From Necropsobacter massiliensis (GTDB lineage: Bacteria > Pseudomonadota > Gammaproteobacteria > Enterobacterales > Pasteurellaceae): a stretch of DNA of 64,000 nt. A program made the position numbers and the translations under genes. Location: positions 1 through 64,000 of the forward strand of contig NZ_LN776189.1 in assembly GCF_000827595.2 (NCBI RefSeq), given 5' to 3'. The notes beneath the pieces are model-generated. The model was given only the letters and a program-made list of their open reading frames with translations, was not told the origin of the DNA and ran no database searches. Shown here piece by piece: positions 48,287 through 56,849 of this stretch (the first letter of the stretch is position 1; each line of letters opens with the position of its first letter).

Positions 48287-48502
48287 TTAACTGTTTTTTT
48301 CTTTATCGGATAAGATTGATTGGTAATCGATAGGAATTGCACGATTAATTGCATCCTCGACCGATGGCATACATTTCCAATGGCTCAACATCTTTTCTTA
48401 CTGGTAAAGTACCTTCTTTTGCGATGATTTTTTGTGCATCTTCAGAAAGGAGAAAATCAATAAATTGTTTTGCTATCGTTAAATTCTGGGTGCCTTTAAA
48501 AA
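48287..48502 (-). pseudogene. C-terminal remnant of a periplasmic binding protein
   Basis: Minus-strand reading from the IS edge gives AKQFIDFLLSEDAQKIIAKE, then GTLPVRKDVEP. After a frameshift near 48365 it continues PSVEDAINRAIPIDYQSILS with a stop at 48287-48289. This is the typical C-terminus of iron(III)/thiamin-class solute-binding proteins. The N-terminal part is gone; the IS3 element abuts it, and I find no continuation on the other side. Confidence 0.75.
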
Positions 48503-48559
48503 TGATCTACACCCCAAAAGTTGGACTAAACATCTAACTCATTAAGGTGCAGATTTTTT

Positions 48560-49069
48560 ATGACAAAATATAACCAACACTTCAAACAACAAGTGATTGA
48601 GTTTTATCTTCAAAATGACAAAAACCAATCTCTCACACGTCAGCATTTTCAACTGACAAGACAAACGCTTCGGCGGTGGATTGCACAATATAATCATAAT
48701 GGAATCAATGGATTAACCGTTTTGAGCAGAAAACAAACTTATTCGCCTGAGTTTAAATTCTCTGTTGTGCAAGCGGTCAAAAATGGACAATTCTCTGCGG
48801 AAAATGCCGCGCTTCATTTTGGTATTGCGAACGCTGGGGTTATCAGCCAATGGTTGAAAGCAGTTGAAAAACAAGGTATAAACGGGCTTTTACCGAAGCC
48901 AAAAGGTCGTCCGGGTATGAAACCCAAATATCCTAAAATGCCACCGCCGCCCAAAACCGAAGAAGAACGTTTACGCTTTCGAATTTTAGAGCTTGAAGCG
49001 GAGAATGCTTATCTAAAAAAGTTGCAGGAGTTCAACCAACAAAAAATGCAGAAAAAGCAAGACTCGTAA
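48560..49069 (+). CDS. IS3-family transposase OrfA
   Basis: 169 aa with two helix-turn-helix segments (DKNQSLTRQHFQLTRQTLRR and GQFSAENAALHFGIANAGVI) and a C-terminal leucine-zipper-like helix (RLRFRILELEAENAYLKKLQ). Near the end lies the slippery heptamer A AAA AAG (49015-49021). A -1 shift there enters a frame open through AGVQPTKNAEKARLVKALRL into OrfB, so the element probably makes an OrfAB fusion transposase. Confidence 0.9.
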   Translation: MTKYNQHFKQQVIEFYLQNDKNQSLTRQHFQLTRQTLRRWIAQYNHNGINGLTVLSRKQTYSPEFKFSVVQAVKNGQFSAENAALHFGIANAGVISQWLKAVEKQGINGLLPKPKGRPGMKPKYPKMPPPPKTEEERLRFRILELEAENAYLKKLQEFNQQKMQKKQDS

Positions 49070-49092
49070 AGGCATTACGGCTGGCATTTCCG

Positions 49093-49893
49093 TTGGACAT
49101 TTTGTTGCCGTTAGTCGGGTTAAAACGCAGTACATTCTTTTATCATTTGTCTGAAAAAGTTGATAAAGATGCCGCAATTGAACAACAAATTATCGATATT
49201 TATCATGAAAATAAGGGAAATTACGGCTATCGTCGTATCTGCGTTGAATTGCGAAAATGGCTTGTTATCAACCATAAAAAAGTGCAAGCGATAATGCAAA
49301 AACTGGGGCTAAAAGGCAAATGCAAACGAAGAAAATACCGTTCTTACCAAGGCGAAGTGGGTAAAATTGCCCAAAATCTTTTACAACGTGATTTTGTTGC
49401 CAACGCGCCAAATGAAAAGTGGGTCACGGATGTTACGGAGCTGAAATGCGGGCAAGGGAAGCTCTATTTATCGCCAATTAAGGATTTATTTAACAGCGAA
49501 ATCATCGCCTATGATGTGGCGAGATCCCCGAACTTTGAGCAGATTCAACGGATGATGGGACAAGCGATTGCAAGGCTTGATGGTGCAACGCCGATACTGC
49601 ATTCTGACCAAGGCTGGCAGTATCAAATGACCGCGTATCAAAGCCTACTTAGCACGCATGGCATTCGCCAAAGTATGTCGAGAAAAGGAAATTGCCTCGA
49701 TAACAGTGCGATGGAAAGCTTTTTCGGGCGGCTTAAAACGGAGTGCTATTTTGGCGAAAAGTTTGAGACTTTTGAGCAGCTTGAAGACAGAATTCACGAG
49801 TATATTCGTTACTACAATCATGAGCGTATTCAGGTGAAATTAAAAGGACTAAGCCCTGTGCAATACAGAACTCAGTCCTTGAACTTGAATTAA
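49093..49893 (+). CDS. IS3-family transposase OrfB (DDE integrase)
   Basis: 266 aa as an independent frame, but likely translated as the OrfAB frameshift product. It has the HTH_21 region (YHENKGNYGYRRICVEL) and the DDE triad: Asp in NEKWVTDVTELK, Asp in ILHSDQGWQYQM, Glu in GNCLDNSAMESFFGRLK. No internal stop is present, so it may be active. Confidence 0.92.
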   Translation: MDILLPLVGLKRSTFFYHLSEKVDKDAAIEQQIIDIYHENKGNYGYRRICVELRKWLVINHKKVQAIMQKLGLKGKCKRRKYRSYQGEVGKIAQNLLQRDFVANAPNEKWVTDVTELKCGQGKLYLSPIKDLFNSEIIAYDVARSPNFEQIQRMMGQAIARLDGATPILHSDQGWQYQMTAYQSLLSTHGIRQSMSRKGNCLDNSAMESFFGRLKTECYFGEKFETFEQLEDRIHEYIRYYNHERIQVKLKGLSPVQYRTQSLNLN

Positions 49894-50165
49894 TGAGTCT
49901 AACTTTTTGGGATGCAGATCAATTTATCTCGCTTTTTTGTCGTAGATACGTTGCAGTGATTTATTCTAATCTAAAATACATTTTATGTATACTATTCTGT
50001 TCCGGCTTAGTAGCTTTCAGTGCTTAGTAAGGCATAGTAGACGAAATAGTTGATAATTTTGCCTATCATGCCTCTGATTTATTAAGCAACCCCGAACACT
50101 TGCGTTTGAATATTGCTTTCGGCAATGATACGAAGTGCAGGTAAGGTGAATGCTTTTTAAATAAA

Positions 50166-51305
50166 TTAAAAAATATCCATCGGCGCTGATTCTTTGCCTT
50201 TTACCGGAGGAAGCCAAGCGCTGCCTTGGATACAACGACTCCAGAGTAAGTCCGGGATGTCGTAGTGGTCCGCTTTATTCGGGTCAAGTTCGGGGACGAT
50301 GTCGGCTTCACGTCCTGCAAGAATTAGGCTGGCGAAATTCGGGTTGACCATTACCGCTTTGCCGAGTGCGATAAATTCCGCCCAGCCGGTGTTGAATGCG
50401 TCTAGGGCTTTTTCAGCGGTGAGCAAATTGCCTACACCGATAAGCGGTAATTTGCCGTTAATGCGTTGGTGCAACAGTTCGATGCGAGTTTTGCTACTGT
50501 CAGCGCCTCGGCGCACTTGTTTGTAGAAATCCCACAAGGAAACGTGTACATATTGCAAAGGTTTTGTCACTAAGGCATCAATGAGCGCAAAGGTTTCCGT
50601 CATGGTCAATCCGTTTTCGCCCGGTTCTTCCGGCGAGAAACGGTAGCCTAGGATAAAATCAGGGCGGTTGTGGCGCGTGCGCACTTTTTGTATTTCGTCG
50701 ATAATCGCCAACGGAAAACGTAAGCGATGTTCAATCGGACCACCCCATTGATCATTGCGTCGATTGCTTTGGGCGGAGACAAATTGCTGAATCAAATAGC
50801 CGTTTGCGCCGTGAATTTCCACGCCATCAAAGCCCGCACGCAGCGCTAAATCCGCCGCATGGGCAAAGGCTTGAATCAACGCTAAAATTTCCTGCTCGGT
50901 TAAGGCACGGCTGCCAGTGTCTTGATCCGCTGACGGCGCCACTTTATCCGCCTGATTGATTTCCGCAATAGCTTGCTTGCCGCCGTGATGAAGTTGCAAA
51001 ATCGCTTTCGCCCTTTGTGTTTTCAAAAGTTGTGCTGTTTCTGTTAAGCTCGCTAGATTTGTTTCATCAATCGCTGCCGGTTGACCATGAAAGGCTTTCC
51101 CGCCGTCTGCCACAAGGGTGGCCGCCGTAATAAATAAGCCGATGTCCGTTGCGCGATGGCTTAAAAAATGGCGTTCTTGCTCACTCAAATTGCCTTTTTC
51201 ATCGGAAGCAAAGTGAGTCATCGGTGCCACGGCTAAACGGTTTTTGATTTCTACCCCGTTGTTTAGGGTAAAGGGTTGAAATAAAGGGGAAAATTTTTCA
51301 TTCAT
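50166..51305 (-). CDS. NADH:flavin oxidoreductase (Old Yellow Enzyme family)
   Basis: 379-aa TIM-barrel flavoenzyme. NRLAVAPMTHFASDEKGN, QLHHGGKQAIAEINQADKV, GFDGVEIHGANGYLIQQFVS and NRRNDQWGG are diagnostic. Such enzymes reduce electrophilic alkenes, nitro compounds or quinone-like substrates with FMN. The gene sits 60 bp downstream of a co-oriented ArsR-family regulator, suggesting inducible detoxification. No USS is seen inside. Confidence 0.9.
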   Translation of the reverse strand: MNEKFSPLFQPFTLNNGVEIKNRLAVAPMTHFASDEKGNLSEQERHFLSHRATDIGLFITAATLVADGGKAFHGQPAAIDETNLASLTETAQLLKTQRAKAILQLHHGGKQAIAEINQADKVAPSADQDTGSRALTEQEILALIQAFAHAADLALRAGFDGVEIHGANGYLIQQFVSAQSNRRNDQWGGPIEHRLRFPLAIIDEIQKVRTRHNRPDFILGYRFSPEEPGENGLTMTETFALIDALVTKPLQYVHVSLWDFYKQVRRGADSSKTRIELLHQRINGKLPLIGVGNLLTAEKALDAFNTGWAEFIALGKAVMVNPNFASLILAGREADIVPELDPNKADHYDIPDLLWSRCIQGSAWLPPVKGKESAPMDIF

Positions 51306-51365
51306 AAGATTGTTTCTCCGAGAAGTCTTGATTATTGCATCAAGCGCAATTTACATTGGTATAAC

Positions 51366-51692
51366 TTATTGAAATAACTCATTAAGTTTATGTTGTAAAT
51401 TTTGCTGCCAATTTGGCGTAATACGGTAATAAGTCCATTTTCCCGCACGCTGACTTTCCACTAAATTCGCCGTTTTAAGCGTATTTAAATAACTTGAAAT
51501 CACTGATTGCGCCAGCCCCGATTTCTGTGCGATAAGCCCAACGCAAACCCAATGTTCATCTCGCATTTGTGGATCACAAGCGGTCGGCACGGAAAAATGC
51601 GCCGACGGATTATTCAGCCACAGCAAAATTTGTAATCGATGCTCGTTACCGAGCGCTTTAAAAGTTTCAATTAAGGTTTTCATGCTAGACAT
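51366..51692 (-). CDS. ArsR-family transcriptional regulator
   Basis: 108-aa winged-helix protein: FKALGNEHRLQILLWLNN, then the recognition helix SGLAQSVISSYLNTLKTANL and the wing SQRAGKWTYYRI. Cysteines at CDPQMRDEHWVC could sense metals or electrophiles. It probably controls itself and the OYE gene. The coding sequence contains a perfect Apl-type uptake core ACAAGCGGT at 51576-51584, unlike genes in the rest of the window. Confidence 0.88.
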   Translation of the reverse strand: MSSMKTLIETFKALGNEHRLQILLWLNNPSAHFSVPTACDPQMRDEHWVCVGLIAQKSGLAQSVISSYLNTLKTANLVESQRAGKWTYYRITPNWQQNLQHKLNELFQ

Positions 51693-51693
51693 T

Positions 51694-51713
51694 ATATCTA
51701 TTTTTTTAGATAT
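51694..51713. promoter_or_regulatory. Dyad at the arsR start, possible operator
   Basis: ATATCT (51694-51699) and AGATAT (51708-51713) form an inverted repeat just upstream of the arsR ATG, a usual place for ArsR autoregulation. Chance occurrence in AT-rich DNA cannot be excluded. Confidence 0.4.
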
Positions 51714-51714
51714 G

Positions 51715-52798
51715 TAAAATTTTGAGTGTTTATTTTCAAAATAGCGAAAAAAACGACCGCACTTTTTGTTTATAAGCGGTCATATTTTGTAAAAAATTTA
51801 GCTGTTTAGAAATAAATCGTCATTTTTGAAATAAGCGTAGCTGTAAGTGTTAAATGCCCTAACTTCAATTTTTTCATTGCTGCAAAATTACATTCTTTTT
51901 CAAATTCGGTAACTTCTGGTTTTGACGACGTTAATTTGGTGATATTTTTTATTTTTGTAGCGTTTCTTCGGTTAACATTAAGATGCCTTTATTTTGTAAA
52001 GCGTTGGTATATAGTTTTGTTATTTCTCCAGAGACTGATTGACGCCAGGTACGAAAGATAAGCGTTGCTGGCGCATGCTTTTAAACAGCGATTTGTTTCG
52101 CGGATAACTGTTTTCTCCAACCGATCACCGCCCATACCACGCTGCAACAATGCAAAGAATGGCACGCTTGCATTGATGTCCACGGTAAACATTTCCGCAA
52201 AGGCTTGGTAGCAGATGAGCGATTTTTGTTGGCGAGTGTATAGCCTAAAGGCATTGAGATTTTATCAAAACAAACGGTTTTGACGGCTTAACGTTGTATG
52301 TTTGGAATGATAAGCAAGGTGTGTAACGTTTTTGTGAACGTTTGGGAATGGTACCAATGAAAACTTTGCTTTTGTAAAAATTTCCATTCGCTAAAAGTCT
52401 TAGAAAAATAGAAAGTGATCAAATAAAATTAATTTGTGAAGAGCTTTATCTAGGAAAGCCAAGATGAAAAGGTTGATAATATTACTCATTGCAATCTCTG
52501 CATTAATTGCTTGCTATAGTTAAGAGAGAAATAGCAATATTGCCTGCTATGTTTGAAACACAGGCGGCATTTTTCATCACATTGTTTCCCATAGTTATCG
52601 CACCAAAAGGACGTTGAGCATAACGTCCACAACTTCACTCATCTCGCTGATACTTTTTCAATCATTCCATTTAATTTACCCTTGTCTATTAAGTTATTTC
52701 ATAATTGAAATCTTTATTAAATCACGCCAATGTTTCAAGTACGATTGAAACTTTTTGGTTTAATGACAAAATGCCAACCATAAATAACGGATTCCAAG
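51715..52798. other. Degenerate intergenic region
   Basis: About 1.08 kb without a full gene. It holds a Hin-type USS (ACCGCACTT, 51756-51764) only 7 bp from an Apl-like ATAAGCGGT (51772-51780). It also holds short open stretches on both strands around 51.99-52.25 kb that look like eroded coding DNA of unknown origin, a 19-codon lipoprotein-like ORF at 52464-52523, a hairpin at 52541-52575, and two TTTCA/TGAAA dyads (52696-52711 and 52732-52751) just before the dead ATPase gene. Confidence 0.5.
52464..52523 (+). CDS. Possible 19-aa lipoprotein-like peptide
   Basis: MKRLIILLIAISALIACYS followed by TAA: a positively charged start, a hydrophobic core and a lipobox-like LIAC. A GGAAAG-like ribosome site lies about 8 bp upstream and a hairpin with T-run follows at 52541-52575. 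It may be a tiny lipopeptide or the remains of a longer lipoprotein gene. I do not recognise a family. Confidence 0.3.
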   Translation: MKRLIILLIAISALIACYS

Positions 52799-54015
52799 AT
52801 GAAGAAAGATTTAATTTACCGCCAGAAATATCTTGAAACGGTACGTCCATTTATTAATAAGCGTTTGATTAAAGTGTTCACAGGGCAACGCCGTGTGGGG
52901 AAAAGTTATCTGCTGTTTCAGATTATGCAAGAAATTCAAGCCGCAGATGAAAATGCTCATATTATTTATATCAACAAAGAGATTTGGCATTTAGTCACAT
53001 TGTAACCGCGGAAAATCTGAATAATTTTATACAAGAACAGAAAAAGAGCGGTCAAAAAAAAATTACATTTTTATTGATGAAATTCAAGAAATCACAGGCT
53101 TTGAGCAGACGTTACGTTCGCTTTTATTAGATGACGAATCGGATTTGTATTGCACAGGCAGCAATGCCCATTTGCTTTCTCGGGATATTGCAGGGGCGTT
53201 GAGTGGACGAGCGATTGAAATCAATGTCCATTCCCTTTCCTATTTTAAATTTCTGGAATTTATGCAGTTGGAAGAAGGCGATAAAGCGATGTCGTTATTT
53301 TTAAAATATGGCGGTTTGCCTTACTTGAAAGACCTGCCGCAACAAGACAACATCGTGTTTGAATATCTACGAAATATCTATTCCACTATTGCCATTCGGG
53401 ATATTGTGAACCGTTATTCATTGCGAAATGTACAGTTTTTAGAACAACTTACGCAATTTTGGCAAGTAATATCGGCAATCTCTTTTCCGCCAAAAAAATC
53501 TCCGATTTTTTGAAATCGCAGAAAATTACCACGTCAAGCACGCAGGTGCAAAATTATACCGAATACCTTGCCAATGCCTTTCTAATTCACAAAGTGCCAC
53601 GTTATGATATTGAAGGAAAACGCATTTTTGAGATTGGCGAAAAATACTACTTTGAGGATTTAGGTGTACGAAATGCCTTGATCGGCTATCGTGTGCAAGA
53701 TCGTGGCAAACTGCTTGAAAACTGCATTTTCAATCATCTTCAAATCGCAGGTTACGAGGTCAAAATTGGCGGTTTAAACAGCCAAGAAATTGATTTTGTA
53801 GCCGAGAAAAATGGCGAACGCATTTATGTGCAAGCCACACTTACCATCAACGAAGAAAAACGCTCGAACGTGAATTTGGCAATTTGCTCAAAATTCAAGA
53901 CAATTACCCGAAATATGTGGTGACGATGGATGAATTTGAGGAGAATACGTTTGAAGGGGTACAGTGTTTGAGTTTGAGAGCGTTTTTTAAAGGGATTTTG
54001 GATAATAAAAGCTAA
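52799..54015 (+). pseudogene. DUF4143 AAA ATPase, frameshifted copy
   Basis: A near-full-length relative of the intact gene at 57322. It keeps the P-loop FTGQRRVGKSYLLFQIMQ, YCTGSNAHLLSRDIAGALSG and the C-terminal nuclease-like block GLNSQEIDFVAEKNGERIYV. The frame breaks near 52980, between about 53050 and 53070, near 53460 and near 53860. The last piece (CLSLRAFFKGILDNKS) ends at 54015. The two copies are colinear, so this is one decayed paralogue. Confidence 0.88.
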
Positions 54016-54063
54016 GTAGAACAAACTTAAGAATTTTTGTCAATTTTTACACCTACTCAACCG

Positions 54064-54948
54064 TTAACGCCACTTCAACGCGTCTATCACTGCTCGTAAC
54101 GCAGGCGAGACATTGCGGTGGGGGTAGTACAAATAAAGTGCGGGGAGCTTTTGCCCAAGTTCGCCGAAAGGTTTAATCAGCGTGCCACCTGCAAGTTCAT
54201 CTTGCACCAAATCTTCGGGCAAATAGGCAATGCCTAAACCGTGCAGAGCGGCGGTTTTGGCGGGGTAATCGTCGTTGAAAATCCATTGTCCTTGCGGTTG
54301 AATTTTGACGATTTCGCCGCCGAGTTCAAATTCCCACTGATATTCACCGCCCGAACCAAGCCGATAGCCAATGCAGTTGTGCGCGGCTAAATCGGGTAGC
54401 TTTTGCGGTATGCCGTATTTTTCCAAATAGGCTGGGTTTGCCACCGCTGCCATCTTCATTTCATCAGAAATTTTCACGGCAATCATATTTTCGCCCACGT
54501 CCGACCCCAGCCGTACGCCTGCGTCAAAACCTTCTGCCACAATGTCCACAAAGCGGTTTTCGCTGATGATTTCCAGCCGAATTTGCGGATATTTTTGCTG
54601 AAAATGTGCCAATTTTGGAATGAGCAAAGTTTGCACCACAGGCAACCCAGCGGTGATTTTCACCAGTCCGCTGGGCGTGCTGCGATAGTGTTCCAGCAAG
54701 GCTAATTCGTTGTTGAGCTTGGAAAAACTCTGTTCTGCGGTACGAAAAAGCTGCTCGCCTGCTTGGGTGAGCGAGACGGTGCGTGTCGTACGTTGAAAAA
54801 GCTGCACGCCCAGCCGTTCTTCCAACAGGCGAATGGTTTTGGACAATGCAGGCGGCGACACACCCAATTTCGCCGCCGCACGGGTGAAATTGCGTTCTTG
54901 TGCAGCGATAAGAAAGGTGTGCAAGTCGTTGTAGTTTTCTTTGGTCAT
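54064..54948 (-). CDS. LysR-family transcriptional regulator
   Basis: 294 aa. The N-terminal HTH (TFLIAAQERNFTRAAAKLGVSPPALSKTIR; residues about 10-39) is followed by the effector-binding domain. It is divergent from the secreted hydrolase gene at 55184. By the usual LysR logic it is the likely regulator of that gene, acting in the 235-bp spacer that now contains a palindromic repeat. Confidence 0.9.
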   Translation of the reverse strand: MTKENYNDLHTFLIAAQERNFTRAAAKLGVSPPALSKTIRLLEERLGVQLFQRTTRTVSLTQAGEQLFRTAEQSFSKLNNELALLEHYRSTPSGLVKITAGLPVVQTLLIPKLAHFQQKYPQIRLEIISENRFVDIVAEGFDAGVRLGSDVGENMIAVKISDEMKMAAVANPAYLEKYGIPQKLPDLAAHNCIGYRLGSGGEYQWEFELGGEIVKIQPQGQWIFNDDYPAKTAALHGLGIAYLPEDLVQDELAGGTLIKPFGELGQKLPALYLYYPHRNVSPALRAVIDALKWR

Positions 54949-54968
54949 AGGAGTTTTATTAATTTCTC

Positions 54969-55040
54969 GTAGGGACAGGCTTTATGCCAGTCCTAAATAT
55001 GTTCAATATCGCAACGAACAGGGATAAACCCTGTCCCTAC
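54969..55040. repeat. Double-hairpin palindromic repeat, copy 2
   Basis: A 72-bp relative of the element at 42721-42791. It starts GTAGGGACAGGCTTTATGCC, ends GGGATAAACCCTGTCCCTAC, and has a diverged middle. It sits inside the divergent lysR/hydrolase promoter region. Confidence 0.85.
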
Positions 55041-55183
55041 AAATTATTAACCCTTTGTTCATATTGTGTCAACTTTTTTGCGTATTATCATTTTATTTTT
55101 AACCCGTATAATGCACCATATCAACCGCAAGCGGTCAAATTTTTGAGACATTTTGCAAACATTCATCAGCATAAGGAAACTTT

Positions 55184-56326
55184 ATGAAACTTAAAAAACT
55201 TACCCAAACATTACTTTTAACTTCAACTTTTATCGGAGCAACCGCAATGGCAAACCCAATTATCCCAGCAACACAAATTGACGTGCCTGCACAACATATT
55301 CAATTAACACAAGAATGGGACAAAATTTTCCCGAAATCAGACAAAGTCGATCATCACAAAGTCACCTTTAAAAACCGCTATGGCATTACGTTGGTGGGCG
55401 ATTTATATGTGCCGAAAAACTTGAAAGCAGGCGAAAAAGTGCCAGCGATTGCGGTATCAGGGCCTTTCGGGGCGGTGAAAGAACAAACTTCGGGTTTGTA
55501 TGCCCAAACTTTGGCAGAACGTGGCTTTGTCACTATCGCCTTTGACGGCTCGTTCACAGGCGAAAGTTCAGGCTTGCCACGCAATGTGCCATCGCCTGAA
55601 ATCAACACCGAAGATTTCTCGGCGGCGGTGGATTATTTAGGTTCATTAGACAATGTCAATCGTGATGAAATTGGTGTTTTAGGTATCTGTGGTTGGGGCG
55701 GTTTTGCTTTAAATGCGGCAGTGTCCGACCCACGAATTAAAGCGGTAGCTGTCAGTACAATGTACGATATGACCCGTGTGGCAGCGAACGGCTACGAAAT
55801 CAAAATGCAAGCGAACGCAGACGGCTCTTACGACCGTGCGAACGCCCAAAGTGCGGAGGCTCGCTACAATATGAAATTGGCGATGAGCAATGCTCGTTGG
55901 GAAGCCTCGCAAAACGGCTATGCGGACTTGCTGCCAGCCAACAACCTTGATCCGAAAAAAGATTTCACCGCCGAAACGCCAAAATTTATCAAGGAATATG
56001 CGAATTTCTACCGCACCGAACGTGGCTACCACCCACGCAGCGTAAACTCAAACCCAGAAGGCTCGTGGACAACCACCAGTATGTTGCCGCTGATCAATAT
56101 GCCAATTTTGAAATACGCCGCCGAGCTGAAAGCCCCAGCGTTGGTGGTACACGGCGAAATCGCCCACAGCCGCTACTTCGGCGAAGACGCATTTAAAGCG
56201 TTGGGCAGCCAAGATAAAGAGTTGTATATCGTGCCAAACGCAACCCACACGGATTTATACGACAACGTAGCAGGCAAAATTCCGTTTGATAAATTTGAAC
56301 AATTCTTCAAAGCGAAATTGCAATAA
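55184..56326 (+). CDS. Exported alpha/beta hydrolase (DLH-like)
   Basis: 380 aa with a Sec signal peptide (MKLKKLTQTLLLTSTFIGAT, cleavage after AMA near residue 22), so it is probably periplasmic. It has an alpha/beta-hydrolase fold. The nucleophile elbow reads VLGICGWGGFAL, giving Cys in place of Ser as in dienelactone-hydrolase-like families. The acid/His end is LVVHGEIAHSRYFGEDA with PNATHTDLYD. Substrate unknown. It is divergent from the LysR gene. Confidence 0.82.
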   Translation: MKLKKLTQTLLLTSTFIGATAMANPIIPATQIDVPAQHIQLTQEWDKIFPKSDKVDHHKVTFKNRYGITLVGDLYVPKNLKAGEKVPAIAVSGPFGAVKEQTSGLYAQTLAERGFVTIAFDGSFTGESSGLPRNVPSPEINTEDFSAAVDYLGSLDNVNRDEIGVLGICGWGGFALNAAVSDPRIKAVAVSTMYDMTRVAANGYEIKMQANADGSYDRANAQSAEARYNMKLAMSNARWEASQNGYADLLPANNLDPKKDFTAETPKFIKEYANFYRTERGYHPRSVNSNPEGSWTTTSMLPLINMPILKYAAELKAPALVVHGEIAHSRYFGEDAFKALGSQDKELYIVPNATHTDLYDNVAGKIPFDKFEQFFKAKLQ

Positions 56327-56420
56327 AAAAGTGCGGTCGGATTTTGGGGTGATTTGCAAATTTGCCGAAAATTTGACCGTTTAAAACAAAAAGCTACCAG
56401 AATTGATTTCGGGTAGCTTT

Positions 56421-56849
56421 TTATTCGCCCTCAAACTCAAACGGATTGAGCAGCGGCACGCCTGTTCGTTCAAAATCAGTGGTGTTGCGGGTGACTAAAA
56501 TCAAGCGGTGTTCTAAGGCGGAGCTGGCGATCCAAGCGTCATTTTCAGGGGCGTAGTCGGGAATATGCAGCTTGGCACAGATTTCAGCGGTGCGAGCGGT
56601 GATGGGGAGAATGCGATTTTGCAAAAATTGGTTGAAAAATGTTGTTTTCCAAAGGCGTAAATTTTTGCCTTGCACAGGGTCTTTGCGTTCCATTGCCAAC
56701 ACGCCACGTTCAATTTCCATTGCAACGGTGGCATTAATAAAAATTTGTTCCGTGTTTTGCTGGGCAAACCAACGCACCACATTTTGATTTGCCTTGCCGC
56801 TTTTTACTTTTCGTAGCTCGCTAACCACATTGGTATCCAACAAAAACAT
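56421..56849 (-). CDS. vapC: PIN-domain toxin (VapC family)
   Basis: 142-aa PIN RNase from the ATG at 56849 (MFLLDTNVVSELRKVKSG). The acidic catalytic residues are recognisable: Asp in LLDTN, Glu in AMEIERG, Asp in ENDAWIASSA and Asp in TRNTTDFE. Its start overlaps the antitoxin stop (TGATG), the standard operon form. Family members cleave tRNA or rRNA to arrest growth. Confidence 0.9.
   Translation of the reverse strand: MFLLDTNVVSELRKVKSGKANQNVVRWFAQQNTEQIFINATVAMEIERGVLAMERKDPVQGKNLRLWKTTFFNQFLQNRILPITARTAEICAKLHIPDYAPENDAWIASSALEHRLILVTRNTTDFERTGVPLLNPFEFEGE

Larger units (their letters stand above)
48503..49921 (+). mobile_element. IS3-family (IS150-like) insertion sequence
   Basis: A 1419-bp element with imperfect inverted ends. 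The left end is TGATCTACACCCCAAAAGTT; the right end complement is TGATCTGCATCCCAAAAAGT. It carries orfA and orfB on the + strand and looks complete. The 3 bp flanking each side (AAA and ATT) do not match, so no target duplication is visible. That fits a later deletion or rearrangement next to the element. It truncates the binding-protein gene on its left. Confidence 0.88.

Noticed and set aside
49922-50165. Continuation of the binding-protein gene on the right side of the IS3 element
   Set aside because: Minus-strand frames give only short stretches such as SLQRIYDKKAR followed by stop, with no recognisable binding-protein N-terminus.
52799-53923. Three separate small ATPase-like genes
   Set aside because: Alignment by eye with the intact copy at 57322 shows they are pieces of one frameshifted gene.
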